Source: Azolla caroliniana
Lineage: Eukaryota > Polypodiophyta
Direction of reading: 5' to 3'
NCBI GenBank assembly: GCA_043228905.1
Contig: JBHGNT010000006.1
Location: forward strand, 9,858,001 to 9,922,000
DNA length: 64,000 nucleotides
A model generated the notes under the pieces. It did no database searches. It was not told the origin of the DNA and worked only from the letters and a program-made list of their open reading frames with translations. Positions 21,718 through 34,553 of the stretch are shown here, piece by piece; position 1 is the first letter of the stretch, and every line of letters begins with the position of its first letter. The translations under genes were made by a program, and so were the position numbers.

Positions 21718-23162
21718 GACCTCTAAAGAAGCATTGGGAGAGTGAAAATGTTATGTTGTTTTATCAAGCTTTTAGTTCAATCATGTTACACCAATTGAAA
21801 TTTCAATATCCTTCAAGATTGAGTATCACATAGGAAACATAATTAGAAACATTTGCACTTGAGTTGAGTTGAATGAGTGGTAAAAATGTGTACATATTTT
21901 TCAGTAGAACATAACATGAACTATGTTTTTCCATGTTCACCATTGGATGACTAGAACCTAGTTGTTTGTTTACGACAATATGTCGGGTTTTTATCTATTG
22001 AAATAATTGTTGGTAATATTCATGAAACCTCATAGGAAAACATGAATATGTATAATGATAAACAATTGCATTATAGGGAAAACAATCAAATTAAATTATT
22101 AACTTTAAAATTCAACTCGATATCTTTATATTGTTGGTGAATCTAAGAGAGGGTTGATGTTTGTGACTAAATCAATGGTACGAAAGCTAAGAGATGGCAG
22201 AGTGTTTTGTATTCAAAAGTTGCCATATTAAAATATACTTATTTGAGACTATAGACATTGAATGTAATTAACGTCATTCAAGTTTAAAGTTAACATAAAC
22301 TTATCCGAGTTTAAGTGAACTTTTCAATGAATTTATTGTTTAAGTTAATTTGTCGTTGAGTTCATTGTTTTGAAGTTAAAAACTATTTCTTGCTAATCCT
22401 TGTCTTCTCCATCTACTCACCCCTTGAATATAATATTTTTTATTACTTAATCTATTACATCATTGTATGCAACTATAAGTTGCATTGGCACATCCTAACA
22501 TAAATGGCATCTAGACAAAAAACTTCACGAGCAATGCAGGAGTAAATTGTCAAGCATTACCTTGTCTCAAGCACATGTGTTTTAGACATAACCTACCAAC
22601 CTCTTCATTCGTTGTTGTGGAAGATTTTTCATAAAGATTACCAATGAGTGTGAGCTTCACTCATTCCCAATCAAATGAAATGTTACATAATAGTTCGTGT
22701 TCCATTTCCACTACATTTACCTCTCTTTTTATCTCATTTAGGATGATCAGTATTGGGATTTCTCCTCATTTTGGCCTCCTAATAAGGGTTTTCGTAAGGT
22801 TCAAAGTATAATGGAACTTAAATGATGTGTAGTCAATTTGTAAAATGTTCTATATAGTGAATTCTATATAGATCCTTTTAAGTAGTTACAAAATGTTGTG
22901 TACATGTACAGCTTTTGATAACCCACTATCAAATGGAAAGTTCCATGCATAGTACGTAAAATTCGTGTTCGTCTGGCATAACATTCGTTTTCCTACATTG
23001 GAAAACGAATGCGAATGTTATTCAAATATTCTTGTGTTTTTTCCCATTTTTTTAATGTTTTTTTCCATTTTTTAGGCTTATTTACCCCATAATAAATAGT
23101 TGATCCAAAAGTATGGTATTTATCATTCTTTGAGAGTATTTTTCTTAAACGAATGATTGAAA
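21718..23162. other. AT-rich intergenic sequence
   Basis: No gene, transposon end or notable repeat was seen in this stretch. Confidence 0.5.
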
Positions 23163-23275
23163 CATTTAAATAAAAGGGCAATTTTTTACATGGAAGTTAT
23201 AGTATGAACCATATGTATGGTACGTATGGTTCATACTATAACTTCCATGTAAAAAATTGCCCTTTTATTTAAATG
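23163..23275. repeat. perfect 51-bp inverted repeat (hairpin)
   Basis: The left arm (23163-23213, starting CATTTAAATAAAAGGGC) and the right arm (23225-23275, ending GCCCTTTTATTTAAATG) are exact reverse complements around an 11-nt spacer. RNA from it would form a long perfect stem. It may be a foldback MITE, a recent inverted duplication or a small-RNA precursor. No terminal duplication stands out. Confidence 0.9.
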
Positions 23276-23809
23276 GCTTGACAAATCTTCATCCTGATAG
23301 AAATCACTAAATCAAACATCCGAACCACAATTTATATGTTGTAAGTGGTCTTCATCTTTATTCTCTTGAGCATAACTTAATCATCTTTAGTGTTGAAGTC
23401 ATGACTCACTCCCTTAATTGTAGTCTAAGTGACTATAGTTTACTTTGTCATTAGCTACAATATTCCTATCATGATTGTTCAGACCTTTCCAAAAGCAGAA
23501 AGCTAAATGTTTCTCAAATATGGTTCAACGAACAATCTTTTGTATAAAGGTTCTTGCTTTAATGTATGTGCATGAGATTGTTTTGTTTACTTCTTCATTA
23601 GCTACAACATTCTCAACAACATTTTTGATACCTTTGCAAAAGTAGAAAATTAAAAATTTCTCAACTAGGATTTTAGTGATCATTCTTTTGTAAAGCTTCT
23701 TAGTTTATTGTGCATGCATCCTCTAGTTTCAGGGCACATGGAAGGCTTACGTTCTAAGTTTAAATACTCAAGCATCACCTTTGACCAAAACAATATCTTC
23801 CTTTATAGT

Positions 23810-23949
23810 ACAATGTGTCATGATTACATACATTTTGGCTTACAAGGATTTGAACCCACAACCTCTTGATATACCCATAAACATGTATATCAAGAGGTTG
23901 TGGGTTTGAAACCTTGTAAGCCAAAATATATGTAATCATGACACATTGT
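23810..23949. repeat. second long hairpin, about 64-bp arms
   Basis: ACAATGTGTCATGATTACAT on the left pairs with ATGTAATCATGACACATTGT on the right, and the arms continue inward through CTTACAAGG...CCACAACCTCTTGATATAC with a few mismatches around a ~12-nt loop. The arms include a GGTTTGAA-type B-box-like stretch. It looks like a foldback element. Confidence 0.85.
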
Positions 23950-26457
23950 ATTGTACCAAGGGGCGTGTGTATTATGGTACAATACATTGTTGCAACATAA
24001 ACTTTAAAGTATCGGTAATGATGTATGTCTATTTTAATACGATGATTGTTAGTCTATTTGTAATTCCCGCACGTAATTCCTTAATATGACCTATTGCAAC
24101 CTCTTTTATGAAATCCCTTTAAGAGTTTTTCCTTCTAGCTTGGATGACATTGTAAATGTTCATTTGGAAGAAACTTGAGTACCAATCAATATACTTCCCT
24201 AGAAGCATAGTAACATGTACCATGCACATCGCTTGGAAGTTAAGTACTCAAATTTAACTAATATGACTATATGTAAAAAAATATTTGTCCTAATGTGCAT
24301 AAACATGCTTTATGATGCATCAATCTCCATCCTCCTTTTTCAGGCTTGTAAAATACCATATTCGTTGCTAAATGATCTTGCTTTGTCATTGTTTATGATT
24401 ACTAGAAATATTATTCCCATGACTAACCTTGTCATTCTTTGTGGTGATGGATAAAAATGGAGAATAGATTCTTTAACGTTTGTGAATGTAATCCTAAAAA
24501 TAAGAAGTTTAAAAAGTCGAAGATAATGATGTGATGCAAGTCTTCTATAAGCTTCTTTGTAAGTTTTTTGCAAGAAATTTGTTTCCTTTTGAGCAATATA
24601 AATTGCATTAGGTGACTAGATTCCTTCTAGACTTATATTTGTTTATGAAATCCCTGATTTTTTATGTTATTTTCATGATTGCTCATATCTGAAGTGAATA
24701 ATGTGGTTGCTTATCATGCACAACTATAGATGCATATTTGAACAAAAAAAGAATCAATGACATAAAATGGAGACAATTCTATGCCCAACATTGAGTTTCT
24801 TTTCCATCGTGTCAATAGATTAATTAGATGTATCAACAAGCCATGTGGGGGAAATGATATTGGTTTTAACTAGATGAGTAACAAATAAACACCTAAATTC
24901 CTTGTGGTTTGCTTTAAGAAAAAAGGTATAATTATTGCATAAACTCAAGGCAATATAATGTGTAAATCAAACAAATAAAAGGCATGATTCTCTTTCAAGG
25001 GCAACACACATCTTCTTAATTAAATACATAAAGAAGGAAACGATTGAAAATGCCACTAGTTAATGATAATTTTATAGGAATTGTGATCAAAACAAAACAT
25101 TGGATCAAAATATGTAATGATACAACTAACATTCACGTATGCTTGATTCATCAATTAATGGTTAACATTTTAATTTGCATATTGGTTAAATTTACAAATT
25201 GCTTATGCATACAACATTGATCGACGAGTGAGTAAATAAATTAGAATAACAATTCAAAAAAGATTGGTTTAATCATTAGAATAGCATGGGTGTTAACCAA
25301 TCAAAATAAGAAATAAAACAAATAAATAAGGAGAGTGATTAAAATTTGGCTACTGTAAACACTTATTGGATTGCATTAAAATTATAACAAATATTAGTGA
25401 CTTAGTATTTGAATAGTAAACAATGTTAAACTTAAACTACACTCACTAAAATCTAGCAGATTTTAATCTCATGGAAAATGTAAAGAAAAAAGCACATTGC
25501 TACTCTTTTACCAAGGGCATACACTAATAGTACTCAAATTAGAAGAGGTAAATTTGCTTGCAAACCCCCTCGTATGGGGTTCTTTTGATATTTTCTCAAT
25601 AAAGGCTCTGATGTCAACCCACAAAGTTTTGGACAAAAAAGACCCATAATTGAGATAACATTTCAATGTTGAACTCAAAAAGTAGAAATATTTGCGAGAT
25701 TTCGAGAAAATCTAGAAGAAACACATTCAAACTTGATAAATAAATAAATATTTTTGTATAGTTATGTGAAATTTGAATGAAGGCTAATAATGAAGTGGGT
25801 AAAGATTTTATAATAATAAGAGTGTGCTTGCTTTGAATACTACAATTATTCTCTTACATATGACAAAGTTGGTTACAATGGTATGACATGAGAGGTGGTC
25901 TTTTGCATACATGAGCCCCACCACGTATGTGTTCGTTCATACACAATGTGAGTAAAGTTGATAGATATAATACAACTTACAAGTATCAAAATTTCCATAT
26001 TTAAGGAATCAACTAGGTGAACCAAAGAATAATTAAGCATTTAAAGAGTAACCATATTTTGGTGAACCATAAAGTTGATCGATGTAACACACAAGTATCA
26101 AAATTTCCATACAAACATAAGATAATTTCATTAGACTGAAATATGAAGTCGTTGCTGAATTCAAATAAAGTTTAGAGTTGTAGAAATTATTTTCAATAAG
26201 TTAGTTGTCATAGGAACGGTTTGAGAACAAAAGTCAAACTAATTCCAAGTATATTTGTTGACACAACATACATTAATTTGATTCCAAACTTATTTGTTCT
26301 TATTAATAATAAATGCCAAGACTCATCAAAGGGGGCATGTCATAATTATCATGAGGGAGCCTCTAGAAGTCATGACATAATTGTTTTCCTCTCATGCCAT
26401 GTTTCAATGATGCTTATGCTCATAATTCCCACGGGCCTTTATGTCAAGGATTGCAAA
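23950..26457. other. AT-rich intergenic sequence
   Basis: No gene was recognised. The longest open stretch (24215-24454, plus) is hydrophobic and shows no known motif. No LTR ends were identified. Confidence 0.5.
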
Positions 26458-26890
26458 CTTTCAACCATTTAACACCACCCAAAGAACTAGGTCATGGTCA
26501 TTGAGGCTTTTCTCCTATTGACATGACATCTTCTCTATAAATAACGTGACTCAATGCATGGATGCCAAACATTCAACCAATTAACACCACCCAAAGACCT
26601 AGGCCATGGCCATTGTATTTATCACAGATTTACAACATCCACCTTGAAAGACCTACAACATTCCTTATATGTGGCTCTTGTTGTTTGGGCAATGACATCT
26701 TCTCTATGAAAAACATGGCTTAACGTTGTGGATTCCAAACTTTCAACCATTAAACACCATCCAAAGAACAAGGCCATGGGCCATCATATTTATCACACTT
26801 TTGCAACATATACCTTGTAAGACCGACAATATTCCTTATTTGGCTCTTCTCCAATTGACATTACATATTCTCTATGAATAACACAAGCTG
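26458..26890. repeat. three diverged tandem units
   Basis: Units near 26458, 26573 and 26746 share (A)TTCAACCA(T/A)T(T/A)AACACCA(C/T)CCAAAGA followed by CCATGG(C/G)CAT, and GACAT(G/T)ACAT(C/A)TTCTCTAT. The spacing is 115-175 bp. There is no coding capacity. Confidence 0.65.
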
Positions 26891-28069
26891 AGTGACACCC
26901 TTCTCCAAGTTTCTTTGTTTTCATTAGGTATGAAACTATGCACATACCAACCTCATTCCCAACAAAGGCAACATTATTTCCACTTATCTTAATCACTTGA
27001 GACATCAGTCCATGTTAAAACATGTCGCGCCACACCAATCATACCATAGAGAAAGGGAGGTGGTTCCTAATAAGATCATTCATTACAAATTAATAGCAGT
27101 TTCGAGACAAATAGTATCTCGATTCTCATCAAGGGACTATCCATATATTTCACGACAAGCATATAACCATATCAAGAAATACAATAGATTATTGCATCTT
27201 GTGAAAGAAACATGTAGAAAACTCAGCAGTATTTCGTTAGGATGTCAGTATTGATCAGAAAACTCAAAAAAGAAGCTGAAATTCTAGCCAAAATCTCCAT
27301 GGCTGCCCACATGAAATGAAACCGCATAAGATTCCAAAAACTCAACCCAAGTTAGGGTCTTCTGGCATCTTTTTGCGGTCAGAAAAAATAAGCAACTCAT
27401 TATGCTCTTTAATAGAAAAAAACTGCCCCAAGATGACAATCTCACATATAAGAAGATCTCAAAACCAATAGAAATTGCTTCTCTGACCCCTCCTAAAGTA
27501 TAGTTTCCAAATTCAGTATAACTATATTGTTCTTCTCTTAATTTCTCCTCTTTATGCTTTTTACATTTTTGGGTTTCCTTTCTTCTTCTTCTTTTGGACA
27601 CTCACAAATGAAAGCATCAACCCTGTCAATGATTTTATCTTTGTTGTTTTTTATCTTGTCCTTTACAGCATTTTTTTCACCCATTACAGCTGTGCTATTG
27701 CACCACTCATGACAAAAATTATGAAGACACCTTCCATTAAAAGCCATGTTGGAATGGGGTATTAAATTTCTCTATGTTTGCATTACTCCTTCAAAATCAC
27801 TCTTTTCTTTGATTGTTGTATTAATGAAAATACCGCCTTGGAATGGTACTAAAGATCCTGTTCTCTGTTTTATCAATAGTTCAAAATCCCTAGTCACTTT
27901 GAGGCTTCTTGTTTGAACAAATTGATCACATGTTGGAATGACCTTAAATAACCCTGTTCTCTGTTTTTGTATCATCATTTGAGATTTTTTTGCTTGCCTT
28001 AAAATACAACAATCCAGCATGGATACACAACTGATATGAACAGTTTTTCTCTTCATCCTCTTTGCCTTG
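26891..28069. other. sequence downstream of the DUF789 gene
   Basis: The part nearest 28069 should hold the 3' UTR of the DUF789 gene. A lysine-rich minus-strand open stretch (27538-27747, starting MAFNGRCLHNFC) is not recognised and lacks supporting context. No other feature was seen. Confidence 0.4.
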
Positions 28070-31000
28070 CTAAAATCTCATTACAGAAGCAGGAGGGCAT
28101 TTTGACATGAAATATTCATAATCGGGATGACGAACCCGCAACCTTTTAAGCCAATTATCTGATGACATCTGTAGCGACAAAACATCATGGCGATCAGTGG
28201 CGCCAGGAGGTGTCCAAACAGAACCTCTAAATTTATATAGAGCAATGCCAAACGGATAGAGTGCCAGCTGAGTCTTGCACTGGAGAGTGGAGCTTTCTAT
28301 CTCAGCAAAACAAGCAACAAATCAGATATCTTTACATGATGAAACAATGAGGGAATACCAAAAATTGGAAACAAACAAAACCAACTTAAATCCAAATAGC
28401 ATAATGTGGTGAAAAAAAATGAAGAAACAAAGACCACATAATTTGAGATAGCAGAATATAGCAAAAAAAGTACGTTCTCTGATTAGAATCACAACAGTAC
28501 AGATTTTTCTCTTTTCCTGACACTGGTTCTATTACTTGAGCCTCACCTTCATATAGAGTGGAAAGAGAATGGTACGTCAAGAAGCAAGCCGAAAGATCCT
28601 TCAAAGTCACACCCGTTGGTATACGATAAATAGGGTACCTGAGACAAATAATATAATAAGAAGTTAAAATAATATTTAACCAAGAAATGAAGCTTCGAAC
28701 AAGTATTTCATGGGTGAACTTGAGGATTTATACCATGCTACCGACAGCCAACTTGACTGTGAAAGATCATTACTACAAAGGGTCTTAATACCCGGAAACT
28801 GTCTCGACAGATCACGAATCTGCACAAGAAAACTGTACATTAGAAAATTCAGCTACAATTCAAAGTTGAAAAGGTTTCCAAATAAAAGGTCGCACTTGTG
28901 AAACTTCATTGTGAGTACACCAATCTAAAGATTCAACAACCTATACATAGTGACCTTTCAACACTAGGCCACTGTCCATCACAAACATATGGCAATGATC
29001 ATTTCAAAGTGTCTTAGAAGTGCGAGCAAGCCCAATATTTGATGCATGTGCACACTTCAAATAGTGCATCATTGGAGAACAGGGCTATTACCTGACTTCC
29101 ACATTTAGGATTTCTGCCAATTTTTGCTTCATTGGAGAACAGGGCTATTCCCTGACTTCCACATTTAGTATTTCTGCCAATTTTTAGGGTTTCTAAAATT
29201 AGAGTTTTCATTAGCAAGTCCTAGGAATGCATTTACAGGTTCATGTGCAAAAGCCTACGCATGTGGCTGGCTGAAAACTCCTTGAGTGGCATTCTGGGGT
29301 CTTAATTCCTTTCTCATCCTTTTCAAAAGATAATGATCTTTTGAATTGAGGGACCCATATTTGGAGCAAATCATGGTGTATTATGTCAAATCCTGTCACC
29401 ACTCTCGTAACCACATGACGCATATATATATTATCATCAATTCATATATACCTTATCAACAAGAGGCACCCTCATAGATGGCGCAACTGATTCAAAATAT
29501 TCAAAGATAAGGGACTCCCTTCGGTGATTGTCCTCCAAATCGCCCCCTGACCCATGATCCAATCGCTCACCATCGTTGCTACTTGTTTCACTACCACTGT
29601 CCCTGTACTCTACCTCACTACCATCACTATCGTCACCGAGATGCCTTCTGATGAGATATTAGGAGAAGTAACATTAGGCCCAAAACATGATTGTCCATAC
29701 AAAGATAAAGAAACATTAGGCCCAATTGACCTGTTTTTTGAATAAAGCTTGTACGCTACACTCGAATAAAGTTGAATAAAGAAACATGGTTGCAATAAGG
29801 AAAGAAAAGTCTAATTACTCAATTGACCTGTTTTTTGAATACAGCTTGCACGCTTCACTCGAATAAAGTTGAATGGCTGACAAATACGGAACATAATACT
29901 GTACTACAGTGTCCTTGGGATTAAGAACTATAGGAACCCCTGCACCATAGGCACTCCATTCATCGAAGCTATCCCAAAGGTCTCTCAAGGAGAAGAAATT
30001 CTTCTTATAAATGTGAGATTCTTGGAAACAAGATCCTCGGAGACGACTCTGGAAAATATATATATTCACAATCATAGGGGATCCTCATCATCAATGCAAT
30101 AACATTAAACTACTTCTTCCTTCCTGAATTATTAATGTGATTAAACTCTGCAGGGGATTACCATGATATACATGAGTAACCAATAACTCATTTCTTCTTC
30201 TAATGCTTCTTAATGCATGCCACATTACAATAGAAGATGATCAGGTGGACTATTAATAATCCTTATGAATCAGTTGAGATCACAAGGATATACATAAATA
30301 TGAACATCATATTAAAACCCCGCATTTCTCTTCCCATCTTATTTTGCAATTGTAGATTTTCATAACGTTGTTGTGATTGGAGATATGCATGAAAGGAAAA
30401 AAATGACATTAACAAATGCGACATAAATCGAGAAAATAAAATTTTATCAAGGGAACAAAACTCAAAAGTGTTGTATTTTCTCACTATATCTAGTAAATTA
30501 TAACATGAATATATAAATGCTCATCGCTTCTAGTGAATTGTGTCCATTTTCTCATCGCTTCTAGCGCATTCCTAAAGTTTGTGGTGTTTCTTACTACATT
30601 ATTTCCTAAAATTTGGAGAGAAATAAATAAGATCTGTACTATAATCTATATTCTTATCATATTGGTATATTCTTTCTCATCATATTGGTACATTCTTATA
30701 CAATTGTAGTATTTTCTTATTTTTCCCCGGTAAATACCTAATCAGAAGCCAATGTAAGGACCTCTCTAGTTTAATACCTCTGAAAAAATGTGTGTGTTAC
30801 TTCTTGTTATTTGTGGTGTTATCTCATTATTTCCAGTAAATTCGTTTACAATGCGTAGTATTTTCTCATCATGTCCTACTACTCAACACTTAGGATGCCA
30901 ATGGAAAGAGATCGCAAAGCAAGAAGAAGAAAGAAAGGTGGTCAACCTATCATACCTTGAAAAGGAATTGAGATGGAACAGTGGGGGTAGTATGTTCCAT

Positions 31001-31153
31001 GAAGCGATGAAGATTTGAGGTATAATTAGCATCATGACCAGGTTGTTCAGTGGATCCTTTCTGCACATGAGAGCTTTTCTTCTGTCGAAACAATAACTCA
31101 TTACGACATGATGGTAATCTGAAGGTCGAGGAGCATGGTGAAGGATTGTCCAT
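28070..31153 (-). CDS. DUF789-family protein, six exons
   Basis: Exons read on the minus strand are 31153-30956, 30048-29828, 29647-29452, 28819-28734, 28638-28536 (or to 28524) and 28300-28070. All junctions follow GT...AG and phases agree (0, 2, 0, 2, 0). The predicted protein is about 344-348 residues. Exon 1 ([10 protein letters not shown]) carries [18 protein letters not shown]. Exon 2 has [19 protein letters not shown] and [15 protein letters not shown]. Exon 3 is acidic and Ser-rich and then [15 protein letters not shown]. Exons 4-5 give [31 protein letters not shown] and [14 protein letters not shown]. Exon 6 has [17 protein letters not shown] and [15 protein letters not shown]. This order and length are those of the plant DUF789 family, whose biochemical role is unknown. 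The exon 2 donor (CAG|GTCAAT) is weak, and the exon 5 donor is not certain (CAA|GTAATA or CCA|GTGTCA). Upstream UTR exons were not resolved. Confidence 0.85.
29069..29188. repeat. 60-bp tandem duplication in DUF789 intron 3
   Basis: TCATTGGAGAACAGGGCTAT...CTGCCAATTTTT is repeated at 29069 and 29129 with only a few differences. It lies between exons 4 and 3 and does not affect coding. Confidence 0.9.
29719..29877 (-). repeat. duplication covering the 3' end of DUF789 exon 2
   Basis: About 58 bp at 29820-29877, which hold the last codons of exon 2 and its splice donor, recur at 29719-29777 inside intron 2 (offset about 101 bp). The second copy keeps the potential donor CAG|GTCAATTG. Using it would require reading through an in-frame stop, so the outer donor at 29828 is taken as the real one. 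Confidence 0.8.
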
Positions 31154-32163
31154 GAAAAGAAAGAAAGCACGCTTCTTTCTGATCCTTCACTAGTCTAGCT
31201 TCCTTCACTCTTCCGACACTCTTCTTATTACTCTCAAGTCCTTCTCTGTTCTAGCTTCTCTCTGGTTCTTCTCTCTTCTAAGTTCTCTCTAATCTGTGCA
31301 TAACAGAAAAATGATTTCTTCCTTCTTCTTCCGATTGAAGCTGTTTGACTATCAAACCTCTCTTCTTCTTCTTCTTCTTCTTCTTCTCTTTAATTCGTAT
31401 CTAACAAAAATTGATGGCTTCCAATTCTTCCGATTAGAAGCTTTACAATTATCAATCCTCTCTTCTTCTTCTTCTTCTTCTTCTTCTCTACTTCTTCTCT
31501 TTCTACACGTAATAGAAATTAATGGCTTCAAAATCTTCCGTTTGAGGCGCCACTAATCTCTATTAAACATTTCTTCCTCTTCTTTCTTCTCTTCCTCTGA
31601 GGTAATTCTCGTGTGTAACGGAAAGTGTGTTCTTCTTCTCTGCCCCTTTTGAAGCTTTAATGTTAATATCAAAACGCTCTGATTATTTTCTTCTAACGTA
31701 AGGGGAAAAGAACCCGCTTAGATTCCCTTACGATCTGAACAGGGTAGGTTCATCCTTCCCCCGTCTCGCAAGAATGGAGGTGGCTAGAAGAAGAATGAGA
31801 TTATGAAGATATTGAAGACGAAGAGATTGGCCTTCTGCAGCAGAAGAGATGGCGATGGCGAGGGGCCGTAAGAAGAAGAAGAAGAAGACGCAGAGATGGA
31901 AAGATATGGAAGAAGAGCAAATTTGGAGAGAAGCGAAAAGGAGAAGAGAGCTTAACAGACACGCGTTCTTCGTCTATCTCTCTCTCTCTCTCTATCCGTC
32001 TCTTCACTTCTCTCTTCTGTGTGTGTGTGTCTCTCTCTCTGCTACAGTCAGAAGAGAGAAAGAAGGAAAGAGAGAGAGAGAGAGAAGGGGCGGCGATCGT
32101 TGGCTATGGCGGCGAAGATGAAGACGAAGACGAAGGCAGAGGAAAGAGAAAAGGATCTCTCTC

Positions 32164-32205
<42 letters not shown>

Positions 32206-32230
32206 CTCAGTCTGTTCTGCGCTCATTCAT
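31154..32230 (-). promoter_or_regulatory. 5' leader and promoter region of the DUF789 gene
   Basis: Upstream of the ATG this region is strongly pyrimidine-biased on the plus strand. It carries a diverged tandem pair of about 110 bp (31290-31400 and 31400-31540, each with a TTC/CTT microsatellite and a TCTTCCGAT(T)..AAGCT block) and CT tracts near 31979-32000 and 32156-32201. Transcription start and UTR introns could not be placed. Open stretches here are low-complexity by-products. Confidence 0.45.
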
Positions 32231-32258
32231 TTGTCTGACGTGGCGCCACGTCAGACAA
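32231..32258. promoter_or_regulatory. 28-bp perfect palindrome with two TGACGTGGC boxes
   Basis: The half-site TTGTCTGACGTGGC is followed at once by its exact reverse complement. TGACGTGGC/GCCACGTCA is an ACGT-core bZIP-type site. It lies about 1.1 kb upstream of the DUF789 start codon, next to a long CT tract. Confidence 0.75.
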
Positions 32259-33119
32259 CTCCCCTCTCATTTTTCCACCTTTTAATTTATTTATTTTACA
32301 CCCCCTCCAAAACAAAAACAAAACATGCAAAGAAATGAATCAATTAAAAAATAGCCAAGGCATCATATACATATATTATAATTTATAAATATAAATATAT
32401 ATATATATATGCATGTAATGTACATACACACACTTGTGTCTTTGTTTTGTGTGTGCGTGCGTGTGTGTTTGCGTGTCTGCAAGACCCGCCTCCGGATAGA
32501 CTACTCAACTCACATGAACATCACATACGCGCGTGGCCCTTGGCACCACCTTTGCCTCTAGATGCTCTCGTTGGCATCGCTATCTATCTATGCCTTCATG
32601 CTTCGCCTGCAAAGAAGCTTGTGCATGCATTACATGCTTTGTCCTGGCCAATGTTTGTCACGTCTCACCTCACCTGTGGAAGCTTGTGTCATTGGATTTC
32701 TCGATGTGAGACGATGATAGCAACAGCAACAATAGCATGCAAATAAGGAGGATGCCCATTTTGTGAGAGCATGATTAATAGTGAATGAGGCACTTGTTAG
32801 TATGTATGCTACCCAGATCCTTAATCAACTCTCTACTTTTGGATGTAGTAGGGCTCCAATCTTGGATTACTACATGCCTTATAAGAAAACTTCTAACCTT
32901 TGTTTCTTCTAGCACAAACATCTCATTAGGATACATGTTGTTTTTTAACCCTTTCAAGTTGATGCCATGAGTTTTGGTCACGTATTTCGACTTGTCATGG
33001 ACGAGAACCTTTCAATATCCATGCCCAATAAACACAAGTAACTATGACACAATGACCACTTGTCTACCCAAGGGCTATTCTACATTGCTTCATGTTTGAT
33101 AGGGAAGTGAGGTTCTCCT
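32259..33119. other. unassigned sequence with AT and GT microsatellites
   Basis: An AT run at about 32394-32411 and a GTGTGTGCGTGCGTGTG run near 32449-32470 are the only notable features. No gene was recognised. Confidence 0.5.
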
Positions 33120-33325
33120 ACATGGTGTTCTACCTAAGGGCCTAAGAGTAGGATAGTTAGGAAACTAATTATCCTAGGGACTGCAAACTCGTAAGGACCT
33201 ATGACACATGGGAGCCATAGATGTTGAGCTAAATAAAGGGGACGAGTTACCCCCTTCAATATGACATATTGAGACATTGATGAAGTTGTATTGGTGAGGC
33301 AAGCTCTCCTTTTCAAATATGTTAT
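33120..33325. repeat. dispersed repeat, similar to 56610-56790
   Basis: Shared blocks in the same order include AGGAC(C/A)T(A/G)TGACA(C/T)ATGGGA, TAAAGGGGAC and AGCTACCCTCTTCA-type sequence (here AGTTACCCCCTTCA). The similarity is patchy. No coding function or element class could be assigned. Confidence 0.45.
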
Positions 33326-34184
33326 TTCAACAATCGAGTTTTAACATAAGATAATATTCAGTGGTATGGGACACTTATGGTATTTTATGTTTGTCTCGTG
33401 TCCTTCGCTCAAGGGTGATCATTAGGGATAAGCACCCTTAATCTATTCTTCTCCTTAAACTCTTATTCTTTTGCTCAAACCTCTCACCAATTATCTCTTT
33501 GAGCACTAACTACGCTTGACGAGAATATGGCAATAACGTGGAGCTTGCTTGCCTAGTGACCCTAGTCTATTCCTACTCACAAGGGAGAAAGGAAATCACT
33601 TAAATCACTTAATGAGGAGGATAATGTGCTCATTAATAAGAAGAATAGGATAGAAATGTACAATTTCCAAACAAATAGATCTATGGGTGCAAAGCTCAAT
33701 TGGTATTCTTATTTCTAGTTTATGTATATAACTTCATTACATTGTTTGCCCTTTGGGCGATTGTTATATATGTTTTGGTGGATCTCTATGCCATCATTTA
33801 CCTATATTTGCATAAAAGTTGATCGATCTCCTCTTTAATGAGGTTTGGATACTTTGTGCTCGTTTGATACTTGTCGTTAAACAAGAGTATAACTACTTTT
33901 GTGGTAGCTCTCATGTTGATAGAATTGTAGACCTAATTCTCAAATATCTTCATATGACCAAGCAAAAATGGAGCAAAAATGTCTCAGAACCACCAATTAA
34001 GGTTAGACTCATATTTTATCAAAACATATTCTCTAGATTATTAGCAATCTTCGATAGTTGGGGAACAATATTCATAACCAGTTCACTTCTTCTAGGGTAA
34101 TCAACTTAACTCATTGTCGAGTGGCTTATTCATGATCCAATACTTTCAAGCATGAGCCTAATTTTGAGTTCAATGGAGCTTTCA
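33326..34184. other. unassigned intergenic sequence
   Basis: No recognisable gene or element was seen. A plus-strand open stretch at 33819-34100 has no known motif. Confidence 0.45.
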
Positions 34185-34553
34185 ATTGTGATACGGTGTT
34201 GTTATATGGAATATATCAATCTCAAAGAGGTTGATTAGCTTTAGATTGTCCGCCCAACAACAATTTGAATATGTATGCTTTCCACATGTAGTGGTACTAA
34301 AGAGATTTTGCATTGTGGACCGTATATGGTGGGACAAGATCAATTTTGGACTTTTCCAATGGTGGGTGATGTGATACAGTGTCATTATATGGAATATATC
34401 TGTCACAGACACACCAACCATGGACTCGAACGGAGCATGAATGATTGGGCTAAGAGCGTGGAACTTAAGAAGTTGGGAACGACATAAGAGCATGAAAACA
34501 GAGATAAAGACCAAGGAGACAAGATGGGGTGAAACGGGAATACTAGATTGATG

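Noticed and set aside
24215-24454. Hydrophobic 79-codon frame
   Set aside because: It lies in AT-rich intergenic DNA without homology, splice context or repeats.
27538-27747. Small protein gene starting MAFNGRCLHNFC
   Set aside because: It is a single short frame in the likely 3' flank of the DUF789 gene, with no recognisable domain or splice context.
31849-32338. Overlapping Ser-Leu and Lys/Arg-rich frames upstream of the DUF789 gene
   Set aside because: Low-complexity CT and GAAG tracts create them; there are no conserved motifs.
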